Assembly (NCBI GenBank): GCA_014058105.1
Contig: JACGCM010002776.1
Coordinates: 1,364,001-1,428,000, forward strand
Source: Kingdonia uniflora
Lineage: Eukaryota > Streptophyta > Magnoliopsida > Ranunculales > Circaeasteraceae
Direction of reading: 5' to 3'
DNA length: 64,000 bases
Part shown: piece after piece, positions 22,584 through 33,457 of the stretch
How positions within the stretch are numbered: position 1 is the first letter of the stretch
How the letters are laid out: each line of letters begins with the position of its first letter
Notes under the pieces: model-generated
What the model saw: only the letters and a program-made list of their open reading frames with translations
What the model was told of the DNA's origin: nothing
The model's database searches: none
Program-made: the position numbers and the translations under genes

Positions 22584-22612
22584 TGTAGGTAACACGTATC
22601 TATACGGGAAAC
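22584..22612 (+). pseudogene. Copia RT link between the plastid insert and a CACTA element
   Basis: These 29 bp plus TAG read TYLYGKLD in the RT frame, the copia block that normally follows MDV. Joined to 29830 onward across the CACTA element, the frame continues TDI and then KKLPKW and KLPEE, matching the copia pattern YMKIPEGFKLPE. This tiny piece proves that the plastid DNA and the CACTA element are independent insertions into one copia element. Confidence 0.75.
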
Positions 22613-23109
22613 TAGCACTACCTAAAAAATGGATATTAGCGATGCTTGTGCGCAACAATAAACAACTGTTTTATCTGTCGTAAAATTAACTAAATTCCCG
22701 ACATATATATATATATGTCACAATACAATAAATATGTCATATTTTGTAAAATATATCATTTTAAATTTTGATTATTTTAAATGTCATGTTTTATTGTGTT
22801 TGCGAGACATAGTATTATCGTTTTCATTAACTACCATTTAGAAACGAAAACCCAGGATGAATTAAGTTCCTATGTTTATCATCTCCTCTACTTTACTCTT
22901 TCTCTCCCACTAGAAGAATAAAGGGTATTAGCCACCAAAAAATTTGTGGCAAAAACATTTTTTCCACGGTAAAAACCGTGGCAAGGGTCGTGGCCTGAGA
23001 TAGGTTTGGCACAGTTTTTACCGTGGCAAAAAGTTTCTCAATTGCTAAAAATTTTACCGTGGCAAATGATAAATTTTTTTCCATTGAAATATCCATGGAA
23101 AAAGCCTTC

Positions 23110-23308
23110 TTTTACCACTATAGAATCTGTGGCAAAAGACTACTTTCACCTCTACAAAATCCGTGGCAAAAGCCTACTTTCACCACTACATAATCAATGG
23201 GAAAAACCTACTTTCACTATTACAAAATCCATTGCAAAAGCCTACTTTCACCACTACAAAATCCATGGAAAAAGCCTACTTTCACCACTACAGAATCCGT
23301 GGCAAAAA
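23110..23308. repeat. 34-bp subterminal tandem repeats of the nested CACTA element
   Basis: Six units at a period of 34 bp, each containing GTGGCAAAAGCCTACTTTCA or a variant followed by CCACTACAAAATC. The overlapping open frames at 23006-23411 are products of the repetition. Position next to the left terminus suggests the role of subterminal transposase or accessory-protein binding sites. Confidence 0.8.
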
Positions 23309-25339
23309 CATAATAAATAAATATATTTATTTATTTAAAAAATATGCAGAAAAGGAAATAAATTATAAGCATGTTTCTTACCAAATTCACATATCCTCAT
23401 ACACGAAATAAACTTAAAGCTGCAGAAATAACTTTAGATCCTATATAATAGTCAGACAATGGCTAAAACTAAAGGGAACATAATAAAAAAATGTGTAACG
23501 GAGAAGGTTCAAACATGAAGTGCCAGCTGAAGAATGGAAAACGTTCCCAGTCTCTCTTGTGGCTTCCCCAATGGCAGTGGCAGGAGATACTGCCTTAGAT
23601 GGTGTAGTGCTTGTTGTAGTATAAGCTTGATTACTATCACCTGTAGAATGAAAGAATACATAACTTATTCACTATATAGTATCTCCAATCATCAACTATT
23701 AGAACACGAAGAGTCTAGGCAAATGTATATAGAATACTCAACAAATCTAGGTCACTTAATTATCTACGGAAAGTTAAACGATTCATGGATGGGATCTGTT
23801 GAAACTCCCAGACGGAGTGTGATGCAATGTGGACAAGCCAGCGTTCTTCCCCGCCATGACATCACATTTTTAAGGTGTAATTTTTTTTAGTGAAATCATT
23901 GGTCCCCTTGGATAATCCAAATGATTTACATGGCCCTCTACCAAAATGTTAAAAAGGTAAGAGGTTTACATACTATAACTATCTATGTAAAGATTAGAAG
24001 TGCCTCTATAATTAAATTAGCATAGAAAATAAAGACTGCATTACTAACAGTTAGACAACTTCTAACCTAATACTAGTTTCTCACGATCAAAGACTATCCG
24101 ATTGCCAGTCATGAAATTTTTTGCAGTACAAATGAACCGAGTGTAAGCAAAATGTGCATATACATTGGCTTAATCAACTACCAAGATGCAATTAAAATAG
24201 CTACAACAACCAAACAATATATATAAGTACAATTAAAAAAAGAACGGTACTGCCCAAACTACCCCAAATAGTCTAGCTTCAGGAGCCTCTTGTGACTCCA
24301 ACCATTATGGATACAGTTAGTGATAAAAATATACGCTTAACTTGTTTGGAGTAAGGTTTTGGTGTGCAAACATATATACTTAAGTTTTCGTTACCGAGTA
24401 TCACCTCTTAGAAATCGACTGGAAAAAGAAGTGAGATGACAAGGACATCAAAAGTGAAATGAAAAAATGATACCAGTATAGATATGACGAAAACACATAA
24501 TAAAAAATAATAAAACACTCAAGTACACATTCAAAATTACTAAATCCTAGGGGGTATTCTTTATCAACACTCAAACATTCGACAAACATGGCTTCTCTCA
24601 TTCACAAAATAAACAAGTTATCAAGTTATTTTGGCAACACGTGCACAAATGCATGATTTAGCACCTGACACAGGTAAGAAATATTCTTAGGTCTCCGACA
24701 TTAATATAGAGCTCCTCATTCTGATATACATTAATGACTGACATTCTCTAGTTCACGTGTTTTTTAAGAAGAGGGGGTAATATCAAATCTTAAGGTTCCT
24801 AATGAACTAGACATTCCAAAATACATAAGTTGATACATTAAGCAATATACCTAATTAACAAGTTATTGATTTTATCACTCGTGATAATATGTATATAATG
24901 AATCATTGTACTGGGTAAGAAAAATGTCACCCTACATTATCTAAGCATAAAATTAGCCTTAGTGTGTTGAAAAGCTCGCTGGATTAAAACATATATCATG
25001 AAAAAAATGGTACCTTTAGGAGACTGTTCAAGGAAGTTGGAGTCTCGGTCCGAACTTCATAGAAAGTTTTAATGTTATTGTGGGTTGTATTAATGGATAC
25101 AAGAACATGAGCAGAAATATGAGGTCCTAACTTGGGCTTGGCTGTTCTAACCCATTCTTCATGATTTGTTATGAATTCATATCTGAAAAAATAAAAAATA
25201 ATAACCATCACTGATACTGGTCACGGTGGAGTTGCTGCATCAGTCTATGATTGGGATTGCTCGACCTAGGAAACCCGCTTATTATTATAAGTCTATGATT
25301 GGGCCTTGGGGACTTGGTCCATGGGCTCATGGGGATTCC

Positions 25340-25745
25340 TTTAAACACTTAGTCGTTTTTTGGGTTTGAGGTGTGAGTTGGGGTATCTCCAACAAACGCA
25401 CCTTAAGGTGTGACTCTTGGTGAAGAGGCACTAACTTGAGGTGTGACTCTTGGCGAAGAGTCACCTATGCTCTATATAACCCAATTTCGTTTTCATTTAT
25501 TATCATCAGTTTTTCAGAGTTTTCTTGAGTCTTTTTACAAAGAGAAAACAGATGCAATCAAAGTTTGTTTGGCAGAAAGATAGAAATGCTTTCTTCTTTC
25601 TGCGACTGATCGTTGTATCCTGGGAGACAGGGGCCCTATATTCCTATAAAGCACTGTGGCAGGGGCGAATCAGTCTTAAGGAGATAGTGTGCATACACTA
25701 GACTCGATCATCTCCTTAAGAGGTATTGGTTTTTCATGCAGATTA
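25340..25745 (+). other. LTR-like promoter segment inside the nested CACTA element
   Basis: A duplicated motif GGTGTGACTCTTGGYGAAGA (25407 and 25440) precedes CTATATAACCC near 25472, a likely TATA box. A transcript-leader-like segment follows with short inverted pieces CTTAAGGAGAT and ATCTCCTTAAG (about 25675 and 25709). The arrangement resembles a copia solo LTR. No exact termini or target duplication were determined. Confidence 0.35.
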
Positions 25746-26524
25746 GAATACAAGTGCAGCAAAGGGTTTTTCTCCGAGAGAGGGAGAGAATCAAAACATT
25801 ACTCAATCTTTCACATAACCTCAATAGAACAAATCAAGTAGAAATTAGAGATTAAAACCAAAGTTGAAATAACTGCAGAAAACTTCAAGGAAAGATCAAA
25901 TCAAGCAAATTGGAGGTTCAAATCAAAACCTATATAGAAAAGGAAAGGGATCATCACCATGAACCCAAAAATTTGAAATCGCTAAGATAATTTATTCGTT
26001 CTTCTTCAACCTTATCCCAACTTTTACCGAATCCATAACTACATATAACAAAATAATCAAAATCAGAGATCAATATTTCAATAGAGACTCAAATCGATTA
26101 TGAAATCTAGAGTAAGATAGATCAAACGTTACCTTATTTTGATTAGGGACAGAGCGAAGGAGAGAGAACTGAGTCTTGAATCGATAAAGAGAATTGGTGT
26201 AAGTAAGATCGATGAAAGGGGTTAACAAAGTTTTAGAAATTCCTAGAGCAGAGAGTGTGGAAAGTATAAAGCGATTTCAGTGAGAGAACATAGCAGGACC
26301 ACGGGAGTTCAAATAATTCGCATACTTATTTTCCCACAGTTTTTATTTCTTTTCCCACGGTTTTGATAAAGCACTACTTTTGTCATTAGTTTATTTTCGC
26401 AAACTATCTTTTGGCCACTGTTTTAGTCTAATAGCCACATAATTATTTATGGAAGTTTACCACCGACAAAACAGTGGCAAAAGCTAAAAATCCTCCGTGG
26501 CCAATGCCCTATTTTCTTGTAGTG

Positions 26525-29390
26525 TCCCCTCTCCCTCTTCTTCAAAATTAAGAAAATATATCCCTCATCTACCCAGTTTCTTTCAAAAAATTAAAATGAC
26601 TACACCAAATTCTACTTGGGTGAATTAAAGAACTTCATGCTCTAAAGCTTTCTCGCAAAGTAATAGGTATGAAATCAGTCTATCTCTCTCTCTCTAGGTT
26701 ATGATGGTGGTTGTAGTTGAAATTTTATAATTGGGTTTAGAGATGAGATATAAAACTGCGGATTATTGCTCGAATCATCTTAATTGTAATTCGAAATTTC
26801 TCATATTTTTATTGATCTTACTTCTTCATTACTTGTTTAACTAAATTTTACAATAACTAGTGGATGGAGTTATTGAGATTATGAATTTACTTTAGAAAAA
26901 TATGAAGTACACATAAATCTTAAGTTACAGAGATTTCATAAAAATCGAGTAAGCACTACAAAAAAAGCATGGCATAGTCATATATTCATATATTACAAAG
27001 TGGTTTAATACCTTTTCTCATCCTTAGTTAGGTCGGGGCCAGTTCTTCTTTGTTGAGAGTTGATTTTCCCTATACCATTTATCTAATATAGGTACCTAAA
27101 GCAAATGTTCATGCTGACTTGTAGAATCAGTAACCCATCTTATGTATTCACAACATGAATAATAAAAAAGGGTTCCAAGTCAGTGCATAAACACAAATCC
27201 CACTAACTGGGCAGTGGTGCTGCATTGAAAAGACCAATACTTATGATACAAGATATGCACATATAGAATATAATTATAATATGCAAGACAAAATGACAAT
27301 GGAGATTCTATTCAAAGTGCATAAGACCTCGAAATTTTGGGAAGCAGAGATTGAATCTCTCTCTCTTTCTGCATGCTTGTTTTCCAAACTGTTTGTAGGT
27401 CTCATCTCTCCAAATATTTGTAAGTATCGTGTCACTGCTATATTTTTTAACGGCATCCATTAAATCCATTTACCATTATTCTTATATTGCATTTTCTATA
27501 CTTATTCTAGTCTTGCATTCATGTTAATTCTCCAGGAGGTACTAACCGCACTCGTTGATAATCTTCCAAACCTTGTTGATTAAGATCTTGATAATGTGCT
27601 AGTTTCAAATGTAAGTAATATTCGTTTGGACCATGTTTATATTTTTTGTTCTTTTTATAGAACCTCTTTTGCTTATGTATTTATTGAAGTTTATTTGAGA
27701 TTCTGCAGTATAGTATTTTCTTAGAGATTAAGCAAGGGTTAAAAGGAAGACCTCCATTTATTTATAAATCAAGGGCCACCCATAAACAGAAAATAAACAA
27801 GTGAAAGAAGAGGAGTTAAAGCAGAACTAAAACCTAATATATACTTTGCCTAGCATCTTCTTTAAAGAATGTCCATAAGAACATTTGAGAAAGAGCTAGG
27901 GGTATGCACACTATCACAACCAACAAGTGGGTGAGTATCAAGATAGTTGGCTTCAGAAAAAATAACAGAAATGGAGAAACCCTCTAATCATTTAATAGCT
28001 TTGAATATGCTTTAAATGAGACGCTTATAGTTCTAATGGGGACAAATTGTCTTTTTGATACAGTCAGTACAAAGGAGAGATTCATTAGCGATTTAAATCA
28101 TCTTAAAACCTCTGTCAATGCATAAAGTGAGGCCTCTTATTATCATTTTATCACAGCTCTGAATTCCACATTATCCAAGTATTCAGGTGCCCTTGATGTC
28201 TTCTAGAACTCCATACCTCCCATTAATTGTTTGTCTAAGAAATTTGTATGTTTAAAAGTACGATGTCAATAAAAGGAGGTTTTAAACTAACTAAAATAGC
28301 TTCTTTCACTTAAAGAATGTGTTTAGTTCCCAATTACCACTTTTTTTTCTTCTTTTTTATATTTACAATGCTATTGGCAGTATTAGCCTAAGAATAAAAA
28401 TAGTATCAAGCTCATAAAAGTATGATATTATAAATGGTTTGGACATGTTAACTTGAATCCCTAAAGCGTTTATGAATTTTCTCAAATCCAAAGATGGCAA
28501 ACAAGAGTCAAATAAGAAGTACTAATTATTAGGGATAAAACTTCTTTTGGGATCAAACTCTTTAACCAATTGGTCTTATCAATGTTGTAATCAGCCCTAT
28601 TATTGATTTGTCTTGGTTTAGAGTATTTAAATGCAACGCCTTTCTCTAATAGGATGTGTTTGGGAAGCTGTTTATTGGCGGTACATTATGTGATAACAAG
28701 CTATTTACAATCTGATAACAAGGGAATCTAATTTTGACTTGTACTAATCACTAATTAAGCTATGTACAAAGTCTCAATAATCTGTTGTTACTTTTGAATA
28801 AAAAATTATTCTTGTATGTTCACCTTGTTTGTTTTGTACTGATATTTGGAATTTTGTTAACAATTTAGTGTGGATCACTTATAATTTTTTACTTTTGTTT
28901 TATACAACATGTTTGTAGGGAATGTTGGGAAATGGAGATGAGTAACATGACAAACCTTAATTGGTATCTTCTTTTGAATGCAAACACAGTTGTTGTATTT
29001 CTTCTCCATAAACTTCTCATTTGCATAACCAACCATTAGTAGGTCACATATGTTCAGAGGCCACGAAGAAACCCATGTCAAGCAGAGCTCTTGCTCCATC
29101 GTTTAGTTTGGCAGGTTAGTTACAGCTTTATATAGTTAACGTTGCTAGGATGTATACTATCTATCATATTATCATAACATTTAGGACTGTACTCTCTTGA
29201 TTTTTGGTTGGAGAACATCGGTAAAGATAATTGCAATGAAAAGTTTCTTCATTCAATATCATTCCCAATAAGGTAATTGTCATTTAGTATTGTTTTAAGA
29301 ATATGACTACATGTTTGGTTACTTTTTGGTCTCCTCATCGAGCAGAAGCCATTTAGTATAAATTGGGTGTTCATGATAACTCACAACATA
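26525..29390. other. Right internal part of the 7.2-kb CACTA element
   Basis: AT-rich sequence with short open frames on both strands (for example 28875-29099 minus) and no recognised transposase or host gene. Confidence 0.4.
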
Positions 29391-29469
29391 AGCATATAAT
29401 AGGAAAGTAGTTTAGGTAAAATAATAATAATAATAAAGAATGGTCTACTACATAGTTTGTGAGCATATA

Positions 29470-29543
29470 TGGACTATAAGCTCTAAATGGCACGAGCGCT
29501 CAAAATCTTTTGAGAGGATGATGGTTCAAATCCATCTAGTCCA
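29470..29543 (+). other. tRNA-like cloverleaf near the CACTA right end
   Basis: By eye it folds into a full cloverleaf: acceptor TGGACTA with TAGTCCA (seven pairs), D stem GCTC/GAGC, anticodon stem CTCAA/TTGAG with a seven-base loop AATCTTT, and T stem GATGG/CCATC with the standard loop TTCAAAT. There is one extra base between acceptor and D stem, and position 33 is A rather than U. The anticodon would be UCU. B box GGTTCAAATCC is perfect. It does not resemble the plant tRNA-Arg(UCU) I know, so it is more likely a SINE head or tRNA-like relic than a working tRNA. Confidence 0.5.
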
Positions 29544-29829
29544 GTGAATTAATTAGTATCTATATTTATTCAAATGGCATCATCCCCAAAAAAGCAACGA
29601 CTGTAGGAGCAACATATTACTGTCGTATTTTTTCTTAAATTACGTCATATATAGTTGTCGTTTATGTTTGAATTAAATGACTTTTGTCACCTTGTAACGA
29701 CAGAAAGCGTAACATTTACAAGTGTCGTATTATTATAAAAAATGACATATTTGTATGCTGGAAAAATGCAACATTTATAAATGTTGGTAACAGATATTTT
29801 TGCCGTTAGTAACCATTTTTCACATAATG

Positions 29830-31280
29830 TAGATACGGACATCTAGAAGAAGCTACCCAAATGGTGCAAGCTTCCAGAAGAAATTAAGCCTAATGCACAA
29901 GATGCGTACATAATAAACTAGATAAGTCACTATTAGCTTGAAGCAATCAGGGCTCATGTGGCACAGTAAGTTGACTGAGTATTTGAAGGACGGAGACTTT
30001 GCAAATAGTTTTATATGCCTATGCGTTCTTACTAAGAACATAAATACTTGCTTAGTCATTATAACAGTGTATTAGATGATCTAGATCACGAGAGCCGCCG
30101 AATACTTTTGGGATAGGAACTCGAAATGAAATACCTTAGTGAACCAACTATTGTGATGATTTACAGATCAAACATATTGGCAGCGGCATAATCGTTTAAT
30201 AGGCGATATGGTTGCAGCCCATATCTTGAACACGTTTATGATAGTCCTTCACTTTGAGGTAGACAAGGACATATTCTGCCCTCATGATGAGGGGGAGGAA
30301 GTTGATGCACCTTATCTAGGAGTAATTAGTGCTTTACTTTACTTAGCCGGGTATATTAGACCCAATATCTCATTTATTATAAACATTTTGGCTCGTCACA
30401 ATTACACTCCTACCCAGAGGCACTAGAATGAGATCATCATATTCTACAGTACTTGAAACCGGCATAATAGACTTGGGTCTATTCTACCCGCTAAATGGTA
30501 AACTTAAAATTATAGGGTTCGCCAAGGTAGGATACTTGTCAGACCTACATTCAAGCTGTTGTTAGACAGGCTAACTATGTATTTAAATATGGACATACAA
30601 CAATTTTATAAAGATTAGTAAAGCAAACGGCGGTCGCTACATCCTCAAACCACACAAAGATTCTCGCACTTCATGAAGCTGGTAAAAAATGTTTTTGGTT
30701 ATACTCCATGATGAATTACATCAACGTAACTTATGGATGAAGTTTTGTCCAAAAGAAACCCACGACTCTCTGCGAAGGCAATGCTGCATGCATCGCTCAA
30801 GTTAGAAAATGTTTTATCCAAGACGACATAACAAAAAATGTTTCACTGGAGTTCTTCCATACTCACAACTTACAGAAGGTGAATGAAATTGATTTTGTTC
30901 AAAATCATTCAATAAACAACTAAAAATATCTATTCACGAAGACTCTTACACCATCTATATTCAAAATATTAGTACACGGAATAGACATGCGAAGCTTGCA
31001 TTCTTTGACATCTCTGGGAGACATATATCTGGGAGATAGACGTCAAGGGGAGTAGTCTCTACTTGACATGGGCATATGCGTGTTGTACTCTTTTTCCTAA
31101 TAGCATAATTTTTATCCATGAGAGTTTTACTAGTTGGAGGTTTTGATGAGGCAACGTTATACGCGCCCACCACCCATCTATAACAGAGGATTATATTCTT
31201 TCCTTGCATAACTTTTTGCCCATAGAGTTTTGCTAGGTAGAGTCTTTAATGAGGCAAGTCGTCTAGATGTGGAACACCCC
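29830..31280 (+). pseudogene. Copia pol, C-terminal RT and RNase H
   Basis: It begins TDI and KLPKW/KLPEE (29833-29880). The region expected to encode the YVDD catalytic box is at 30067-30084 with a one-base shift. Then come EVDKDIFCPHDEGEE and APYLGVISALLYLAG (30255-30350), RPNISFIINILARHN (30360-30400) and DLGLFYPLNGKLKIIGFA, the RNase H start (30470-30520). YLSDLHS follows. Stops and shifts are frequent. It ends before the polypurine tract. Confidence 0.82.
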
Positions 31281-31355
31281 AAAGGAGGGGTGTTAGGAAC
31301 TATTCGGTTGAGCCCAACCCAAACTGGGTTTGGGGTGGCCCACCGACTCCTAACT
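31281..31355 (+). repeat. Copia polypurine tract and truncated 3' LTR
   Basis: AAAGGAGGGG (31281-31290) is a typical polypurine tract, followed by TGTTAGGAAC, a typical LTR start. Only 65 bp of LTR remain before the gypsy-1 LTR begins at 31356. No continuation was found on the far side of gypsy-1, whose 3' end is missing. Confidence 0.65.
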
Positions 31356-31937
31356 TGTTAAGACTTATTCCTCAACCTCACTCATAATCGAGCTCACTCA
31401 GTTCGATTTACTTCCATCTCAGGCTCACGCAATTTAAGTACATAACATTCCAATAAAACATTATCACCAGCCTCACAAACTACTTAAGAAGCGACATCGA
31501 GCTAAAACCGGAAAACGTTATTCAGTCAAAGATACTTGTCTCCCACGAACTCGTCAGTTATTCAATTAACTGCCACTAACCACATTATTCGGAAGACGTG
31601 CTCCAACACGATAAAGAGTTATGGGAAAAGCCTATAAAAAGGAGAAGTTCCAGAAGAGACAGGGAACCAGAAAAATTACTCAAACTTATTATTTACAAGA
31701 TCAAAGGCATTTCTATATTCTAGAGATCACTTGTAATAAATATTTTCACTCAAAGCTATAAAAATACTTTTACAAAAATCCTCCATACGAGGTCATAGTT
31801 TTTTTTACCTATTTAGAGGTTTTCCACGCTAAAAACACCTATTTCAATTTCTTGTTTTCCATTATCATATTGTTACAGGATCATTGGTGTGATAGCTAAT
31901 TCCTAATCGTATCGAGCTACAGAATTTGGCCACTACA
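31356..31937 (+). repeat. Gypsy-1 5' LTR
   Basis: It starts TGTTAAGACTTATTCC and ends GAATTTGGCCACTACA. The 3' portion (TAGCTAATTCCTAATCG … GGCCACTACA) matches the inverted gypsy-2 LTR (TAGAATTAGGCCATTATA), and the starts also correspond. The 5-bp left flank is TAACT. Contains probable promoter and polyadenylation sequence. Confidence 0.75.
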
Positions 31938-31939
31938 TT

Positions 31940-31957
31940 TGGCATCGTCTATGGGAA
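31940..31957 (+). promoter_or_regulatory. Gypsy-1 primer binding site
   Basis: TGGCATCGTCTATGGGAA starts 2 nt after the LTR, one or two changes from TGGCGCCGTCTGTGGGAA, which is common behind the LTRs of this lineage and pairs with the 3' end of a tRNA, usually reported as tRNA-Asp. Confidence 0.65.
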
Positions 31958-32009
31958 AGATTACATATCTACGATATCCTAAGGCAGTCTTTCATTATAA
32001 TTTTCAACT

Positions 32010-33457
32010 ATGGTTTCTTCCAGACGACAGACCGCAGGAACTCAGCTCAAAAATTTTGTAGATCAAGGATAACACAACGAGTTACGGGCGAATCTCCACG
32101 CAGAAGTAGAGAAACGCGTCGAGCTCGAACTTCAATTGACTAAAGATTGCGAGCTCCAAGAGAAAAAGCTCAATGCGGAATGACAAGCTCGCTTGACAGC
32201 GCTCAAACGACACGAAGATCAGATGACAATGATGCAGACTGCACTCGAGGCTCTACAAAATACTCAGCGGGCCCCTCCTACCAAAGGTCACAATCAACTT
32301 TCGGAGACCTCCCGCATCTCGGTAAGGGAAAGGTTAGGACCTAGGGGGTCACCAGTAAAACAATCTCCAGAAATCTACCACATGGGCGTAACCCTCCATC
32401 CATTTGGGAGGAAATGTCCAACCAAAAATCAGTCGGGGACACCAGATTCCCATTCATCAGGAGGAAGCCAGCAACCGCTCCGTCAGATTCTAGCCCGAGA
32501 CCATTTGAGTGAAGGTACGGGGACTCATCATCTCCTGCCAGTATATCCAGTAATCTAACCAACACGTCATTATCTCACAAAAGAGCATATGGATCAACGA
32601 ATTAAGGAGCTGATCGAGGCATAAGTTATGGGAGCTACCGGCGACACCACGACGTTGCAAGGAAGACTGATTGCCAAAGAACTATTTAATATGGAAATAC
32701 CAAAAGGTTTCCATACTCCCCAAATTCACAAGTACAAAGGTACAGACCTGAAGAAGCATATCTAGCAATACCGCGATTTGTTGGGGTTGTACTCCAATCT
32801 CAGCCACATTCTTTGGCGACTGTTCACCACAAGTTTACAGGAAGAACCACTCTGATGGTTCCACTTTCTCCCTGAGGAATCTATCTACACATTTGATCAG
32901 CTACAGAAACAGTTCATCAAAACATATTCCCACAATAGAGACAAAGAGGAGAACTTGTATTCTCTGATAGTACTTAAGCTGTCACAAGGAGAGAAGCTCG
33001 AAGATTTTTAAAAGAAATTCCTGGAGCTCGCAAGAAAGGTAGATAACCTCGACCAAATGATAGTTGTGACCGCGTTTACCAATGTTCTCCTACTCGATTG
33101 CAAAGCCAAGGAGTTCATATTCCTTAACAAACCTACGACGCTAGAGGAGATGATCACCAAGGTTAACGGCTTAGAGAGGATGATGTTTGAGCGACAAAAG
33201 TTTACTAAGTCCGTCCTCTCCACCAAGTCCCCACCTGCCGAACGGACCAGCGAGCCTAAGGAGGAACAAGGGGATCATAAACGTACCAAGGGAACTGTTG
33301 AGTACCCTCGGAGAAGCGGTCCGCAAAACAAACCCGTACTCCCAAAGTTGAACATCCGAGTCTTCGCACTTTTTCCAATACGGTTAAAGGACCCGCTCTA
33401 CCACGTCACTCAACCACTGGATCCCATTGAGGGTCGGTCATTTTGCACCATAAGGTA
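32010..33457 (+). pseudogene. Gypsy-1 gag pseudogene
   Basis: The frame starts at the ATG at 32010 (MVSSRRQTAGTQ). After a coiled, charged N-terminal part comes the gag capsid domain of the retrotrans_gag family: IPKGFHTPQIHKYKGTD (32700), WRLFTTSLQEEP (32815), FDQLQKQFIKTYSHNR (32895) and LSQGEKLEDF (32980). The C-terminal part has KPTTLEEMITKVNGLE (33130). Internal stops are present (near 32070, 32181, 32556, 32763). Gag forms the virus-like particle. The frame shifts before a Cys-His region expected near 33440. Confidence 0.85.

Larger units (their letters stand above)
22908..26524. mobile_element. Nested CACTA element (3617 bp, TSD TCC)
   Basis: The left end is CACTAGAAGAATAAAGGGTA. The inverted right end is CACTACAAGAAAATAGGGCA, both followed by TTRGCCAC. 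A perfect 3-bp duplication TCC flanks it (22905-22907 and 26525-26527). Subterminal arrays of GTGGCAAA and related motifs sit at both ends, the usual binding sites of CACTA accessory proteins. The longest internal frame (23534-23890 plus, 118 codons) has no recognised domain. Target: the left arm of the larger CACTA element. Confidence 0.9.
22616..29829. mobile_element. CACTA element inserted in copia RT (7214 bp, TSD TAG)
   Basis: The left end is CACTACCTAAAAAATGG. The inverted right end is CATTATGTGAAAAATGG, the same length with 12-13 of 17 bases equal. TAG flanks both sides (22613-22615 and 29830-29832) and its removal restores the copia RT frame. Subterminal TGTCGTA-type motifs occur near the right end (29620-29735). 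It contains a nested CACTA element (22908-26524) and a tRNA-like cloverleaf (29470-29543). No transposase was recognised, so it is non-autonomous or decayed. Confidence 0.75.
11313..31355 (+). mobile_element. Ty1/copia retrotransposon, broken by nested insertions
   Basis: Three separated plus-strand segments form one copia pol: integrase and N-terminal reverse transcriptase (11313-13876), a ~30-bp link (22584-22615), and the rest of RT plus RNase H (29830-31280), followed by a polypurine tract and the first 65 bp of the 3' LTR (31291-31355). Between them lie plastid DNA and CACTA elements. No 5' LTR or gag was recognised. The shared reading order across the gaps (ESYSV, then YLYGKLDTDI, then KLPEE) shows that this was a single element. 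Confidence 0.8.

Noticed and set aside
23006..23411. 104- and 82-codon frames with repeated peptide units
   Set aside because: They translate the 34-bp subterminal repeats of the nested CACTA element.
23534..23890. 118-codon frame as CACTA transposase
   Set aside because: No TNP2-like or other transposase motifs could be seen; left as unassigned.
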